DNA of 64,000 nucleotides from Nocardiopsis sp. YSL2 (lineage in GTDB: Bacteria > Actinomycetota > Actinomycetes > Streptosporangiales > Streptosporangiaceae). The stretch spans positions 4,092,001 to 4,156,000 of the forward strand of contig NZ_JAMOAO010000001.1 in assembly GCF_030555055.1 (NCBI RefSeq). The letters are read 5' to 3'. Made by a program: the position numbers and the translations under genes. The notes beneath the pieces are model-generated. The model saw only the letters and a program-made list of their open reading frames with translations, searched no databases and had not been told where the DNA came from. Positions 40,913 through 51,450 of the stretch are shown piece after piece (the stretch's first letter is position 1; each line of letters opens with the position of its first letter).

Positions 40913-41492
40913 CAGCAGGTCGAATCGCAAGAAGATGTCGAGCAAGATCGTCATCGCCGGTGGCTTCGGCGCCGGCAAGACGACCTTGGTGAGCTCGGTG
41001 TCGGAGATTCCGCCGGTCACGACCGAAGCGATCATGACCGAGGCCAGCATCGGTCACGACGACAACTCGATCACACCGCACAAGACGACCACCACCGTCG
41101 CGATGGACTTCGGTCGCATCACCGTCGACGACGAACTGATCATGTACATGTTCGGAACGCCGGGCCAGGCGCGGTTCTGGTTCATGTGGGACGATCTCGT
41201 ACGGGGCGCGGTCGGCGCCGTCGTCGTGGTCGACTGCCGCAGGCTCGCGGACTCCTTCGACGCGGTGGACTACTTCGAGACGACCAAGCGCATCCCCTAC
41301 ATCGTCGCGCTGAACAAGTTCGAGGGCCTCCTCGAGTACAGCCCCGAACAGGTCCGCGAGGCGTTGGAGATCAGCCCGGAGGTGCCGATCATCGACTTCG
41401 ACGCGCGCCACCGGAGCTCCGGCGGCGACGTGCTCAAGACGCTGCTCCGGTACGCCCTCGAACACAACCGCGCGAGCGAACCCGTTGCCTGA
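40887..41492 (+). CDS. Ras-like small GTPase (CvnD type)
   Basis: A 201-residue GTP-binding protein. The P loop is GGFGAGKTT (residues 25-33), switch I carries the Thr-rich segment TPHKTTTTVAMDFG, switch II is GTPGQARFW near 90, and the NKxD position is LNKFE near 143 with Phe-Glu instead of the canonical x-Asp, a variation that is usual in this bacterial family. Conservon GTPases act with the roadblock and kinase-like proteins at the membrane. GTG 40887 has GGAGAGG upstream and the frame overlaps the DUF742 gene by 26 bases. The protein is soluble. Confidence 0.92.
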   Translation: MVSNDFSSDSRSNRKKMSSKIVIAGGFGAGKTTLVSSVSEIPPVTTEAIMTEASIGHDDNSITPHKTTTTVAMDFGRITVDDELIMYMFGTPGQARFWFMWDDLVRGAVGAVVVVDCRRLADSFDAVDYFETTKRIPYIVALNKFEGLLEYSPEQVREALEISPEVPIIDFDARHRSSGGDVLKTLLRYALEHNRASEPVA

Positions 41493-41560
41493 CGGGCGGG
41501 GAGCGGGTCCAGCACCGGTCCCCTCGTCACCGTTGATTCCCCCAGGAAAGTAAGCGACAG

Positions 41561-42826
41561 ATGCGCAAAATCCTTATCGTCGGCGCGGGCCACGCCGGTC
41601 TGCACCTGGCCCATGGCCTTCTGACCGAGGGCTATGACGTCACGGTGATCACGGGGCAGTCCTCGATGGAGATCCGGACCGGCAAGCCCTCGGTCTCGCA
41701 GCTCACCTTCCCGACGGCCCTGAACTACGAGCGTGAGCACAACCTGGACCTCTGGAGCGCACTGTCCCCGCAGATCAGGAACCAGAGGGTGCATCTGTAC
41801 CCGAGGGGGGACGAGGCCGTCCGCACCTTCACCGGCAGGACCGGAGAGGGCAACGACTACACGGTCTCGGTGGATCGCCGTGTCAAGATGGCCGACTGGC
41901 TGGAGTACTTCGAGGACCGCGGGGGCAAGGTGGTGATCCACGGCGTCACCGTCACCGACCTCGACTACTTCTCCCGCATGTTCGAACTGATCATCGTGGC
42001 CGTCGGCCACGGCGAACTCGGCCAGCTCTTCGACTACGACGAGAGCCGTTTCAGCGGGGCCAGGCCCCGCTCGATCGCGCAGGCCCAGATCTTCGACGTC
42101 TGGCCCTGGGACGGCGATGACGAGAACATCGGCTGGGCGGCGTCCGCGGCCGACGCGGGCAACATCATCTTCATCCCGATCCTCACGCAGGAGGGGCCCT
42201 GCCACAACCTGCTCATGGTGGACAAGCGCGGCGGCCCCATGGACGCCTGGCCCGACCGGCCGGGTCCCGAGGAGCAGCTCCGCCGGATGAAGGACCTGCT
42301 GCGCCAGTACGCGCCGGAGTACTTCGAGCGGGCCAAGGACGCGGTCCTGTCGGACGGTCGCAACAGCACGCTGGTCGAGGAGTTGACCCCGCAGGTCCGC
42401 AACCCGGTCGGTGTGCTGCCGTCCGGCGGGCGCGTGCTCGGCATGGCGGACGTGGTCGTCACGATGGACCCGTACGTCGGCCAGAGCTGGAACAACTCCA
42501 CCAGGTGTGCCAAGGCCTACCTGGAGAGCATCATCGAGCACGGTGACCGTGAGTTCGATGAGGAGTTCCTGGTCAAGACGTTCGACCGCTTCTGGGAGTT
42601 CGGCCTGCACAACCAGCTCTGGTCCGAAATGAATTCCACATTGTGGGATAGCGGTGATCTACCGCCCTATTTCTACGATCTCCTCGACGCGGCCAGGGAC
42701 TTCTCCGAAGTGGGGGACCGGTGGATCCAGGGGTGGGACTACCCGCCGGACTACGGGACCTGGCTGCTTGATCCCGACCGCGCGATGCAGTTCGTCGCCG
42801 AGGTTCGAGCGCGGTCGGGCTCCTGA
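41561..42826 (+). CDS. Styrene/indole-monooxygenase-like FAD protein (StyA family)
   Basis: A 421-residue flavoprotein of the StyA group, oxygenases that use FADH2 from a separate reductase to epoxidise aromatic alkenes or indole. The N-terminal Rossmann motif GAGHAG is at residues 8-13, followed by QSSMEIRTGKPSVSQLTFPT, a typical StyA segment. RVLGMADVVVTMDPYVGQSW near 290-310 is the second FAD motif with the DP of group E monooxygenases. No StyB-like reductase gene is in the window. It follows the conservon GTPase by 68 bases, with AGGAAAG before the ATG; StyA-like genes attached to conservons are common in actinomycetes, so it may belong to the conservon rather than to the PKS next door. 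A terminator follows. Confidence 0.85.
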   Translation: MRKILIVGAGHAGLHLAHGLLTEGYDVTVITGQSSMEIRTGKPSVSQLTFPTALNYEREHNLDLWSALSPQIRNQRVHLYPRGDEAVRTFTGRTGEGNDYTVSVDRRVKMADWLEYFEDRGGKVVIHGVTVTDLDYFSRMFELIIVAVGHGELGQLFDYDESRFSGARPRSIAQAQIFDVWPWDGDDENIGWAASAADAGNIIFIPILTQEGPCHNLLMVDKRGGPMDAWPDRPGPEEQLRRMKDLLRQYAPEYFERAKDAVLSDGRNSTLVEELTPQVRNPVGVLPSGGRVLGMADVVVTMDPYVGQSWNNSTRCAKAYLESIIEHGDREFDEEFLVKTFDRFWEFGLHNQLWSEMNSTLWDSGDLPPYFYDLLDAARDFSEVGDRWIQGWDYPPDYGTWLLDPDRAMQFVAEVRARSGS

Positions 42827-42840
42827 CCTCCACTGCTCCG

Positions 42841-42880
42841 GCGAGAAGGCCCGATGTCCCTGTGGCATCGGGCTTCTCGC
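42841..42880 (+). terminator. Hairpin after the StyA-like gene
   Basis: GCGAGAAGGCCCGATG pairs with CATCGGGCTTCTCGC around a 9-base loop, with one bulged G. It lies 14 bases after the stop codon and separates the conservon operon from the PKS. Confidence 0.75.
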
Positions 42881-43347
42881 TGTCCGAGGGCGGATGGCAT
42901 CAGAGTTACGTCAATGACCGAATGCCTGAGTCGTTTGACCGAAAAGAGGTACTTCGTTGTCATGCGTTGTGGCCAGCGGTTACGATCCCTCGTGTTGAAG
43001 TCTGTTGCTGTAAGTGACATATGGATGTGTATGTGTCTGATGCCCGCATAAGTGTGGTATGTCGGCTATTTGTCGCGTCTGCCTTCGGGTAGGTGTTTCC
43101 GGCTAGACCAGGAAGGTGCCCCGTGTCTCCCCGCGCGTTCTCCTCGCACCTGCCCCGCGTGACTTCCCCTGCCCCTGAAGACCGCGATCCCCGTTCCGTG
43201 GGCCTCCCGCGTGTCGTATTCCAGTAGTAGCCCTTCTGACCTGCGGAAATATGCGACGCGCCCGTGCATTTGCACGGCACGCGCACAATGGCGCCCCGTC
43301 GGCGTGCGGACAACGCGAGAACGTGAAGCGTGATCGGAGCTAACGCG
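42881..43347. other. 467-bp region upstream of the PKS genes
   Basis: No gene. The first 200 bases are low in GC (TTGAAGTCTGTTGCTGTAAG, CATATGGATGTGTATGTG) and probably hold the PKS promoter. A long leader of ordinary composition follows, with one clear palindrome at 43262-43277. Confidence 0.5.
43262..43277. promoter_or_regulatory. Palindrome CCGTGCA-TT-TGCACGG upstream of the PKS
   Basis: A 16-bp inverted repeat with 7-base arms and a 2-base centre, about 70 bases before the first PKS gene. It fits the binding site of a dimeric regulator of the cluster or a small hairpin in the leader. No regulator gene is next to it. Confidence 0.45.
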
Positions 43348-46300
43348 ATGACCAGTGACCATCCGTCCGGCGGGCCGGGGGGCCCGGAGGCCCCCGTCGC
43401 GGTGGTCGGAGTCTCCTGTCGGCTCCCGGGGGCGTCGACCCCCGAGGCCTTCTGGCGGCTCCTGTGCGAGGGCCGGGAGTCGATCACCGCGCCACCCGAG
43501 CGACTCGGCGTCTCCTCCGCCACCCGGGACGGCCACTGGGGCGGCTACCTCGACCGCCCCGAGGACTTCGACGCGGCCTTCTTCGGCATCTCCCCGCGTG
43601 AGGCGCTGGCCATGGATCCCCAGCAGCGCATCATGCTCGAACTCAGCTGGGAGGCCCTGGAGCGGTCCCAGACGGCACCGGACTCCCTGCGCGGGTCGGA
43701 CTGCGGTGTGTTCACCGGCGCGATCTCCTCCGACTACGCGGCTCTGCAGCAGAGTGCAGGCGGCGCGGGCATCACCCACCACTCGATGGCCGGGAACCAG
43801 CGCGGGATGATCGCCAACAGGGTCTCCTACGCCCTGGGCCTGTCCGGTCCCAGCCTGACCGTGGACAGCGGACAGTCGTCCTCCCTGGTCAGCGTCCACA
43901 TGGCGATGGAGAGCCTGCGCCGGGGCGAGTGCTCGACGGCGCTGGCCGGAGGCGTCAACCTGATCCTGACCCCGGAGGGCACGGAGAGCGCGGCCCGGTT
44001 CGGCGGGCTCTCCCCCGACGCGCACTGCTACACCTTCGACGCCCGGGCCAACGGCTACGCGCGGGGCGAAGGCGGTGCCGTGGTGGTCCTCAAACCGCTG
44101 GACCGGGCCGTGGCCGACGGCGACCCGGTGTACGCGGTCCTGCGCGGCGGCGCGGTCAACAACTCCGGCCGGACCCCCTACCTCGCGCACCCCGACGCAC
44201 AGGGCCAGCGGGAGGTCCTGGCCACCGCGCTGCGGCGGGCCGCGGCCGACCCCTCCCAGGTGGGCTACGTCGAACTCCACGGCACCGGCACCCCCGCGGG
44301 CGACCCGGTCGAGGCGGCCGCGCTCGGCGCGGTGTTCGCCCAGGGGCGGGAGGAGCCGCTGCGGGTGGGCTCGGTCAAGACCAACATCGGGCACCTGGAA
44401 GGCGCCGCGGGGATCGTCGGGCTGGTCAAGGCCGTGCTGAGCCTGTCCTACGGACAACTGCCGCCGACCCGGAACTTCGCCGAACCCCACCCCGACATCG
44501 ACCTGGAGGCGCTGCGGCTGAGCCCGCAGACGCGTCGCGAACCGTGGCCCGCGGAAGCGCCGCTGGCCGGTGTGTCCTCCTTCGGGATGGGCGGCACCAA
44601 CTGCCACCTGGTCCTCGGACCGCCCCCGCCGCCCAAGGCCGACCGCTCGGGCGCCATCACGGGGGAGACGGCCCTGGACCCCGTTCCGTGGGTGCTGTCG
44701 GCGCGGTCGGAGGAGGCGCTGCGCGCGCAGGCCTCGGCTCTGCACCACTTCGTCTCCGCCCGCCCCGGACTGCTCGCCCAGGACGTGGGCCTGTCCCTGG
44801 CCAGGACCCGCGCCGTCTTCGAGCACCGGGCCGTCATCTTCGCCTCCGGCGGCTCGGAGGCACGTGAACTGGAGGCCGTGCGCGCCGATCGGGCCGCCGG
44901 CTCCGCGGGACGGGCCCGGCCCGTGATGGTCTTCCCCGGCCAGGGCGGGCAGTGGCAGGGCATGGCCCGGGAACTGCTGGACGACAACAGCTCCCTGGCC
45001 CGGGCCTTCGCCACACGGCTGCGCGAGTGCGAACGGGCGCTGGACCCCTACGTGGACTGGTCCCTGACCCGCGTGCTGCGCGGCGAGCCCCAGTCCCCGC
45101 CACTCACCGGGACCGACGCCCGCGTGGACGTGATCCAGCCGGTGCTGTGGGCGGTGATGGTCTCCCTGGCCAGGGCATGGGCGGAACTGGGCGTCGAACC
45201 GGCCGCGGTGATCGGCCACTCCCAGGGGGAGATCGCCGCCGCGTGCGTCGCGGGGATCCTGACGCTGGAGGACGCGGCGCGGGTGGTGGCCCTGCGCAGC
45301 CGCGCTCTGACCGCGCTCGCGGGCAGCGGGGGGATGGCCTCGCTGGGGCTGTCGCCCGACCGCGCCGAGGCGCTGGCCGCCGCCGACCCCGAACTGCACC
45401 TGGCCGCCGTCAACGGCCCCGAGTCGGTCGTGGTCTCGGGGACGCCCGAGGCGGTGCGCCGCGCCGTGGAGCACTGCGCCGACGCGGGTGTGCACGGCTC
45501 GCTCGTGGACGTCGACTACGCCTCGCACTCCGCGCACGTCGAACGCATCCGCCAGGACCTCCTGGAACGCCTCGGCGAGGTCGTGCCCCGGCCCGGCCGG
45601 GTCCCGTTCTTCTCCACGGTCCTGGGCCGTCGGTCGGCACCGGACGACCCGCCCATGGACGCCGAGTACTGGTTCCGGAACCTCCGCGGCACGGTCCGGT
45701 TCGCCGACGCGGTGCGGGCCGCGGGCGGGTCCGGGCACACGTCGTTCATCGAGGTCGGCCCGCATCCCGTCCTGACGTTCGGTATCGAGCGCACACTGGC
45801 CGCGGACGGGATCGACGCGGCGGTCCTCAAGACCCTGCGGCGCGACTGCGGGGACCGGGCCCAGCTGCTCGCGGCGGCGGCTCAGGCGTTCACCGAGGGT
45901 GTGGACGTGGACTGGGAACGCCTGTTCCGCGGGACGGGGGCGCGCCGGATCGACCTGCCCACCTACGCCTTCCAGCGGCGGAGCTTCTGGCCGGGAGCCG
46001 AGCCGGAGCCCGAGCCCCGGGAGCGGGACGCCGCCGAGGACGGCACCAGGGACCTGGTCACCGCGCTCGTCGTGCGGGTGCTCGGACAGCGCGCGCTCTC
46101 CGCCGCCGACGAGCAACGGGCCTTTCGTGACCTGGGCTTCGACTCGGTCATGCTGCTCGAACTCGCGGCCAGGGTCAGGGACCGCACGGGTGTGCCCCTG
46201 GAGGCGACGACCCTGTTCGACCTGTCCACGCCCGCGGCCCTGGCCGACCACCTGGTCGCGGAGCTGGGTGAGAGGGTGCCGCTGACGTCCGCCGCCCCGG

Positions 46301-49300
46301 AGGACGCGGGCCCCGATCCCTCCGCTCCGGCCGCGCGGCCCCCGACGGTCCGGCCCGGCCGCACGGCCCCCGCTGTCACGGCACCCGTCCCCGACGACGA
46401 CCCGGTCGCCATCACGGCCATGGCCTGCCGGCTGCCGGGTGGAGTACGCACGCCGGAACAGCTGTGGCGGCTGGTCGAGGACGGCGTGGACGCGATCGGC
46501 GACTTCCCCGACAACCGCGGCTGGGACCTGCCGGGCCTGTACGACCCCGAACCCGGCACCCCCGGCCGGACCTACACGCGCTCCGGCGGCTTCCTCTACG
46601 ACGCCGACCTCTTCGACGCCGACTTCTTCGGCATCAGTCCCCGTGAGGCCGACGCCATGGACCCCCAGCAGCGGCTGCTGCTGGAGACCTCCTGGGAGGC
46701 CGTCCAACGGGCCGGAATGAGCACCGACGACCTGCGTGAACGCCAGGTCGGGGTGTTCGTCGGCGCGATGCCGACCGAGTACGGGCCGCGCCTGGCCGAC
46801 CAGGGCGACGGCGGCGACGGCGGCTACCGGCTGACCGGCAGCACCCTGAGCGTGGCCTCGGGCCGCATCGCCTACGTCCTGGGCCTGCGCGGACCGGCGA
46901 TGACCATCGACACCGCCTGTTCCGCCTCGCTCGTGGCCCTGCACCAGGCGGCCCAGGCCATCCGCCGGGGCGAGTGCGAGATGGCCCTGGCCGGCGGCGC
47001 CACCGTGATGGCCACCCCCGGTATGTTCCTGGAGTTCGCCGCCCAGCGCGGCCTGTCCCCGGACGGGCACTGCCGCGCCTTCGGTGCCGGGGCCGACGGC
47101 ACCGCCTGGGCCGAGGGCGCGGGCATGCTCCTGCTGGAGCGCGCTTCCCACGCCCGCCGGGCCGGCCGGCCCGTCCTGGCACTGGTCAAGGGCAGCGCGG
47201 TCAACTCCGACGGCGCCAGCAACGGGCTGACCGCACCCAGCCGCGACGCCCAGGAACGGGTGATCCGCCAGGCGCTGGCCTCGGCCGGGCTGGAGCCGGA
47301 CGAGGTGGACGCCGTGGAGGCGCACGGCACCGGGACCCGGCTGGGTGACCCGATCGAGGCCAAGGCGCTGATCTCGGTGTACGGCGCCGCCCGGACCGAC
47401 GGTCCCCATGAGGACCTGCGGCTGGGATCACTCAAGTCCAACATCGGACACGCGCAGGCCGCCGCCGGCGTGGCCGGGGTGATCAAGACCGTCGAAGCCC
47501 TCCGGCACGGGCGCCTGCCCCGGACCCTGCACGCGGAGGAACCCACCGGCCGGGTCGACTGGGACGGCAGCGGGGTACGCGTGCTCTCCGACGCCGAGCC
47601 ATGGCCGGACACGGGGCGCCCCCGCCGGGCCGCGGTGTCCTCCTTCGGAATCAGCGGGACCAACGCCCACGTGGTGTTGGAGGGCGTGGCCGACGAGGGC
47701 GCGCCCGTCACCGTGCCCGAGGACCCCTTCCGGCGCGAACGCCACTGGGTCACGCCGCCCGCCGCGGTCGCGGCCGTCCAGGCACCGCCGGCGGAACCGC
47801 TGATCGACGACGGGCTCGCCCTGGCCGACGGGCGCACGGTCTTCACCGGGCGCGTGGACCTGGACGGCCAGGCCTGGGCGCGCGACCACGGTGTGCTGGG
47901 CCGTGTCGTCGCCCCGGGCACCGCACTGGTGGACCTGGCCGCGCACGCGGGCGCGCGCGTGGGCGCGCCCACCGTCGCCGACCTGGTCCTGGAGGCGCCC
48001 CTGGTCCTGTCCCGCGGCCCGGGCCTCAGGCTCCAGGTCACCGTGGACGCCGCGGACGAGCGGGGCCGACGCGCACTGGCCGTGCACGCCCGTCCCGTGG
48101 ACGCGGCTCCGGACACGCCGTGGACCCGCCACGCGTCAGGGGCGGTGGCCGCGGCCGACGCCCCCGCGTCCGACACCGCGGGCGACCCCGCGCCTGCCTC
48201 CCCCTGGCCGCCGACGGCGGCCGAGTCGCTGGCCGTGTGGCCCGACTACGACCGCCTGGTCCGGCGCGGCTACTCCTACGGACCGCTCTTCCGGGGCCTG
48301 CGCGGCGTGTGGCGGCACGAGAACGAGCTGCTGGCCGAGGTCGAACCACCCGTGGTGTCCGCCGCCGGCGGCCCCTTCCACGGGCCGCACCCCGCCGTGG
48401 TCGACGCCGCGCTGCACGTGCTCCTCCTGCACGGCGGCGACGAGCGCTCCCTGCTGGTGCCGTTCGCCTGGTCGGGCGTGCGCGTGCGGCCCGCCGCCGA
48501 GGCCGCCGCGTCCCGTCGCCTGCGGGTGCGCGCGACCGAACTCGGGCCCGACCGGTACCGCCTCGCCCTCACCGACGAGTCCGGGGCCGAGGTCGTCTCC
48601 GTCGACGAGCTCGTCCTGCGCCCGCTCGACGAGGACGTCCTTCCGCCGCGCGATCCCGCCGAACTGCCGGGCCTGTACGAACTGGTCTGGGAGAAGGTCG
48701 ACGCGCCCCCGCCATCGTCGGCCATCCCCACCGGTCTGCCCGACCTCGAGGGGCTGGACCGGGACGGCACGGTGCCGCCGGTGGTCTACACCGAACTGCC
48801 CGCCGCGGCCGTCTACTCCGACGAGACGCACGTCCCCGACGCCGTCCGCCAGGGCCTCGACTCGGCCCTGTCGACCATCCGCGCCTGGCTGACCGACCCC
48901 CGCACCGAGCACGCCCGCCTGGTGGTGGTGACCTGGCGGGCCGTGGCCACCGACCCCGCCACCCGGCTCACCGGACTCGCCGCCGCCCCCGTGTGGGGCC
49001 TGCTGCGGGCGGCCCAGCGCGAGTACCCCGACCGGCTCGTTCTGGTGGACTCCGACGGGTCCGAGGACTCGCACCGGGTGGTCGCGGGTGCGGTCGGACT
49101 GGGCGAACCCCAGCTCGCGCTGCGCTCCGGCACGGTCCTGGTGCCCCGCCTGGTCAGGGCCGACTCCGACGACCGGCTGACACCGCCGGGCGCGCTGTGG
49201 CGGCTGGACACCCGCCGCCCCGGCTCCCTGAAGGACCTGGACCTGCTGCCCGCGCTGGAGGCCGGCGGTCCGCTCGGCCCGCAGGAGGTGCGTCTCGCCG

Positions 49301-51450
49301 TCCGTGCCGCCGGGGTGAACTTCCGCGACGTCGTGGTGGCGCTGGGCCTGGTCGAGAACGAGACGGGCATGGGCATCGAGGGCGCCGGCATCGTCCTGGA
49401 CACCGGCGCGGACGTGGTCGGCCTGAGCCCGGGCGACCGCGTCACCGGAATGTTCGACGGCGCGTTCGGCCCGGTCGCGGTCGCCGACGCCCGCAGGCTC
49501 GCCGCCATTCCGCGGGGCTGGTCGTTCGAACAGGCGGCGGCGGTACCGGTGGCCTTCCTGAGCGCCTACCACGGCTTGGTGGACCTGGCCGCGGTGCGTC
49601 CCGGGGACAGCGTCCTCGTGCACGCCGCCGCCGGCGGTGTCGGTACGGCCGCCGTGCAGTTGGCCCAGCACATGGGCGCGTCCGTGTTCGGCACGGCCAG
49701 CCCGCACAAGTGGGCCGGGCTCGCCGCCTACGGACTCGCCGAGGAGCGCCTGGCCTCCTCCCGCGACCTGGAGTTCGAGGAGCGGCTGCGCGAGGCCAAC
49801 GGCGGGCGCGGCATGGACGTCGTCCTCAACTCGCTCAGCGGTGAGTTCGTGGACGCCTCCCTGCGGTTGCTGCGGTCCCCGGGCGACGGCGACGGCCCCG
49901 GCGGCCGGTTCGTGGAGATGGGCAAGACCGACATCCGTACCTCAGAAGACGTCGCCGGCGCCTACCCGGGCCGCGGATACCAGGCGTTCAACCTGCCCGA
50001 CGTCGCCCCGGAACGCATCGGGCAGATGCTCACGCGCGTCATGGAACTGCTCGAGAGCGGAGTGCTCTCGCCGCCGCCGACCGTCGTCCACCCCCTGCGG
50101 TGCGCCCAGGACGCCCTGCGCTCGCTCCAGCGCGGCGAGAACGTCGGCAAGCTGGTGCTCACGGTGCCCGCCCCCTACCCGCAGGAGCGCACGACACTGA
50201 TCACCGGCGGCACCGGAACCCTGGGCCACCGGGTGGCCCGCCACCTGGTCACCGGCTACGGCGTACGGCACCTGCTCCTGATCAGCCGCAGCGGACCGGA
50301 GGCCGAGGGACAGGCCGCCCGCACCGCCGAACTCGAGGCGCTCGGCGCCCGGGTGGAGGTCGTGGCGTGCGACGCCGCGGACCGCCCCGCCCTGCGCGCG
50401 CTGCTCGCGCAACTCCCCGAGGACCGGCCGCTGGGGGCCGTGGTGCACACCGCCGGCGTGCTCGACGACGCCACCATCACCTCCCTCACCCCCGAGGGCA
50501 TCGACCGGGTCCTGCGCCCCAAGGTCGACGCCGCGTGGAATCTGCACGAGCTCACCGCCGACGCCGACCTGGGATCCTTCGTCCTGTACTCGTCGGCGGC
50601 GGGCGTGCTGGGCAACCCGGGGCAGGCCAACTACGCGGCGGCCAACGTCTTCTGCGACGCCCTCGCCCACCACCGGCGCGAGCGCGGACTCCCCGCCACC
50701 TCTCTGGCCTGGGGCCTGTGGGCGGGCGGGAGCGGGATGACCGCGCACCTGGACGACACCGACCTCGGCGTCCTCAGCAGGGGAGGGCTCGCACCGATGC
50801 CGCCCGAGGACGCGCTGGCCCAGTTCGACACGGCCCTGCTGTGGGGACTGGCGAACGGCGTCCCCGCGCTGCTGGAGCCCGTCGGTGCCGCCGACATCCC
50901 GGTCCTGCGCGGCCTGTTCGCGCCGGCGGGCACGGACGCGCCCGCTGGCGCGGGAACCAGTGCGGACGCCGGGTCCGGCGCCGCGCCCGCCGACCGGTTC
51001 GCCGGGCTGTCCGAGGCCGACCGCGAACGCGCCCTGCTCGCCGAGGTGCGCGCCCACACCGCCGTCGTGCTCGGCCACGCACCGGAGGACGGGCCCGCGC
51101 GGATCGCACCGGACCGGCCCTTCACCGAGCTCGGTCTGGACTCGCTCACCGGTGTGGAGCTGCGCAACCGGCTGAGCGCCGCGACGGGCGTGCGGGTCCC
51201 GGCCACCGCTGTCTTCGACCACCCGACCCCGCGCGCCCTGGCGCGCTTCCTGACCGGGCTGCCGTCCCCCGACGAGAAGGAGATCCTCTGGCAGGGGCAA
51301 GCCGGTCCCCGCTCTTCCGCATCCCCGGCGGACGCCGGTGAGCGGGAGCGGAACATCGACTCCATGGGGGTGGACGCTCTCGTGGACCTGGCCCTCCAGA
51401 GCGAGTCCCCAGCCGAACGTGGACAGGAGACAGCACATGACTTCCGATGA
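43348..51450 (+). CDS. Type I PKS: loading module KSQ-AT-ACP and module 1 KS-DH-ER-KR-ACP (no AT)
   Basis: A 2700-residue polyketide synthase. The loading KS has Gln176 in place of the active cysteine ([10 protein letters not shown]), so it decarboxylates rather than condenses. Its AT has GHSQG (Ser625) and YASH (724-727), the methylmalonyl-CoA signature, giving a propionyl starter; the ACP serine is Ser933. The module-1 KS is complete: Cys1191, His1326, His1368. It passes straight from [11 protein letters not shown] into PFRRERHW, the usual post-AT linker, so no AT is present. DH (His1514 in [10 protein letters not shown]; Asp1686), ER ([18 protein letters not shown] near 2093), KR (GGTGTLG near 2287; LDD; Tyr2429) and ACP (Ser2599) look active. 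A C-terminal docking helix ([14 protein letters not shown]) should pair with PKS 2. ATG 43348 has GGAG upstream; GTG 43330 is the alternative. Confidence 0.95.
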   Translation: MTSDHPSGGPGGPEAPVAVVGVSCRLPGASTPEAFWRLLCEGRESITAPPERLGVSSATRDGHWGGYLDRPEDFDAAFFGISPREALAMDPQQRIMLELSWEALERSQTAPDSLRGSDCGVFTGAISSDYAALQQSAGGAGITHHSMAGNQRGMIANRVSYALGLSGPSLTVDSGQSSSLVSVHMAMESLRRGECSTALAGGVNLILTPEGTESAARFGGLSPDAHCYTFDARANGYARGEGGAVVVLKPLDRAVADGDPVYAVLRGGAVNNSGRTPYLAHPDAQGQREVLATALRRAAADPSQVGYVELHGTGTPAGDPVEAAALGAVFAQGREEPLRVGSVKTNIGHLEGAAGIVGLVKAVLSLSYGQLPPTRNFAEPHPDIDLEALRLSPQTRREPWPAEAPLAGVSSFGMGGTNCHLVLGPPPPPKADRSGAITGETALDPVPWVLSARSEEALRAQASALHHFVSARPGLLAQDVGLSLARTRAVFEHRAVIFASGGSEARELEAVRADRAAGSAGRARPVMVFPGQGGQWQGMARELLDDNSSLARAFATRLRECERALDPYVDWSLTRVLRGEPQSPPLTGTDARVDVIQPVLWAVMVSLARAWAELGVEPAAVIGHSQGEIAAACVAGILTLEDAARVVALRSRALTALAGSGGMASLGLSPDRAEALAAADPELHLAAVNGPESVVVSGTPEAVRRAVEHCADAGVHGSLVDVDYASHSAHVERIRQDLLERLGEVVPRPGRVPFFSTVLGRRSAPDDPPMDAEYWFRNLRGTVRFADAVRAAGGSGHTSFIEVGPHPVLTFGIERTLAADGIDAAVLKTLRRDCGDRAQLLAAAAQAFTEGVDVDWERLFRGTGARRIDLPTYAFQRRSFWPGAEPEPEPRERDAAEDGTRDLVTALVVRVLGQRALSAADEQRAFRDLGFDSVMLLELAARVRDRTGVPLEATTLFDLSTPAALADHLVAELGERVPLTSAAPEDAGPDPSAPAARPPTVRPGRTAPAVTAPVPDDDPVAITAMACRLPGGVRTPEQLWRLVEDGVDAIGDFPDNRGWDLPGLYDPEPGTPGRTYTRSGGFLYDADLFDADFFGISPREADAMDPQQRLLLETSWEAVQRAGMSTDDLRERQVGVFVGAMPTEYGPRLADQGDGGDGGYRLTGSTLSVASGRIAYVLGLRGPAMTIDTACSASLVALHQAAQAIRRGECEMALAGGATVMATPGMFLEFAAQRGLSPDGHCRAFGAGADGTAWAEGAGMLLLERASHARRAGRPVLALVKGSAVNSDGASNGLTAPSRDAQERVIRQALASAGLEPDEVDAVEAHGTGTRLGDPIEAKALISVYGAARTDGPHEDLRLGSLKSNIGHAQAAAGVAGVIKTVEALRHGRLPRTLHAEEPTGRVDWDGSGVRVLSDAEPWPDTGRPRRAAVSSFGISGTNAHVVLEGVADEGAPVTVPEDPFRRERHWVTPPAAVAAVQAPPAEPLIDDGLALADGRTVFTGRVDLDGQAWARDHGVLGRVVAPGTALVDLAAHAGARVGAPTVADLVLEAPLVLSRGPGLRLQVTVDAADERGRRALAVHARPVDAAPDTPWTRHASGAVAAADAPASDTAGDPAPASPWPPTAAESLAVWPDYDRLVRRGYSYGPLFRGLRGVWRHENELLAEVEPPVVSAAGGPFHGPHPAVVDAALHVLLLHGGDERSLLVPFAWSGVRVRPAAEAAASRRLRVRATELGPDRYRLALTDESGAEVVSVDELVLRPLDEDVLPPRDPAELPGLYELVWEKVDAPPPSSAIPTGLPDLEGLDRDGTVPPVVYTELPAAAVYSDETHVPDAVRQGLDSALSTIRAWLTDPRTEHARLVVVTWRAVATDPATRLTGLAAAPVWGLLRAAQREYPDRLVLVDSDGSEDSHRVVAGAVGLGEPQLALRSGTVLVPRLVRADSDDRLTPPGALWRLDTRRPGSLKDLDLLPALEAGGPLGPQEVRLAVRAAGVNFRDVVVALGLVENETGMGIEGAGIVLDTGADVVGLSPGDRVTGMFDGAFGPVAVADARRLAAIPRGWSFEQAAAVPVAFLSAYHGLVDLAAVRPGDSVLVHAAAGGVGTAAVQLAQHMGASVFGTASPHKWAGLAAYGLAEERLASSRDLEFEERLREANGGRGMDVVLNSLSGEFVDASLRLLRSPGDGDGPGGRFVEMGKTDIRTSEDVAGAYPGRGYQAFNLPDVAPERIGQMLTRVMELLESGVLSPPPTVVHPLRCAQDALRSLQRGENVGKLVLTVPAPYPQERTTLITGGTGTLGHRVARHLVTGYGVRHLLLISRSGPEAEGQAARTAELEALGARVEVVACDAADRPALRALLAQLPEDRPLGAVVHTAGVLDDATITSLTPEGIDRVLRPKVDAAWNLHELTADADLGSFVLYSSAAGVLGNPGQANYAAANVFCDALAHHRRERGLPATSLAWGLWAGGSGMTAHLDDTDLGVLSRGGLAPMPPEDALAQFDTALLWGLANGVPALLEPVGAADIPVLRGLFAPAGTDAPAGAGTSADAGSGAAPADRFAGLSEADRERALLAEVRAHTAVVLGHAPEDGPARIAPDRPFTELGLDSLTGVELRNRLSAATGVRVPATAVFDHPTPRALARFLTGLPSPDEKEILWQGQAGPRSSASPADAGERERNIDSMGVDALVDLALQSESPAERGQETAHDFR

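Noticed and set aside
43066-47409. A 1447-codon open frame antisense to the first PKS gene, and similar long minus-strand frames at 49942-51990, 53636-56242 and 58471-61584
   Set aside because: They mirror high-GC codon structure of the PKS genes, have no domain similarity, and no ribosome sites or promoters.
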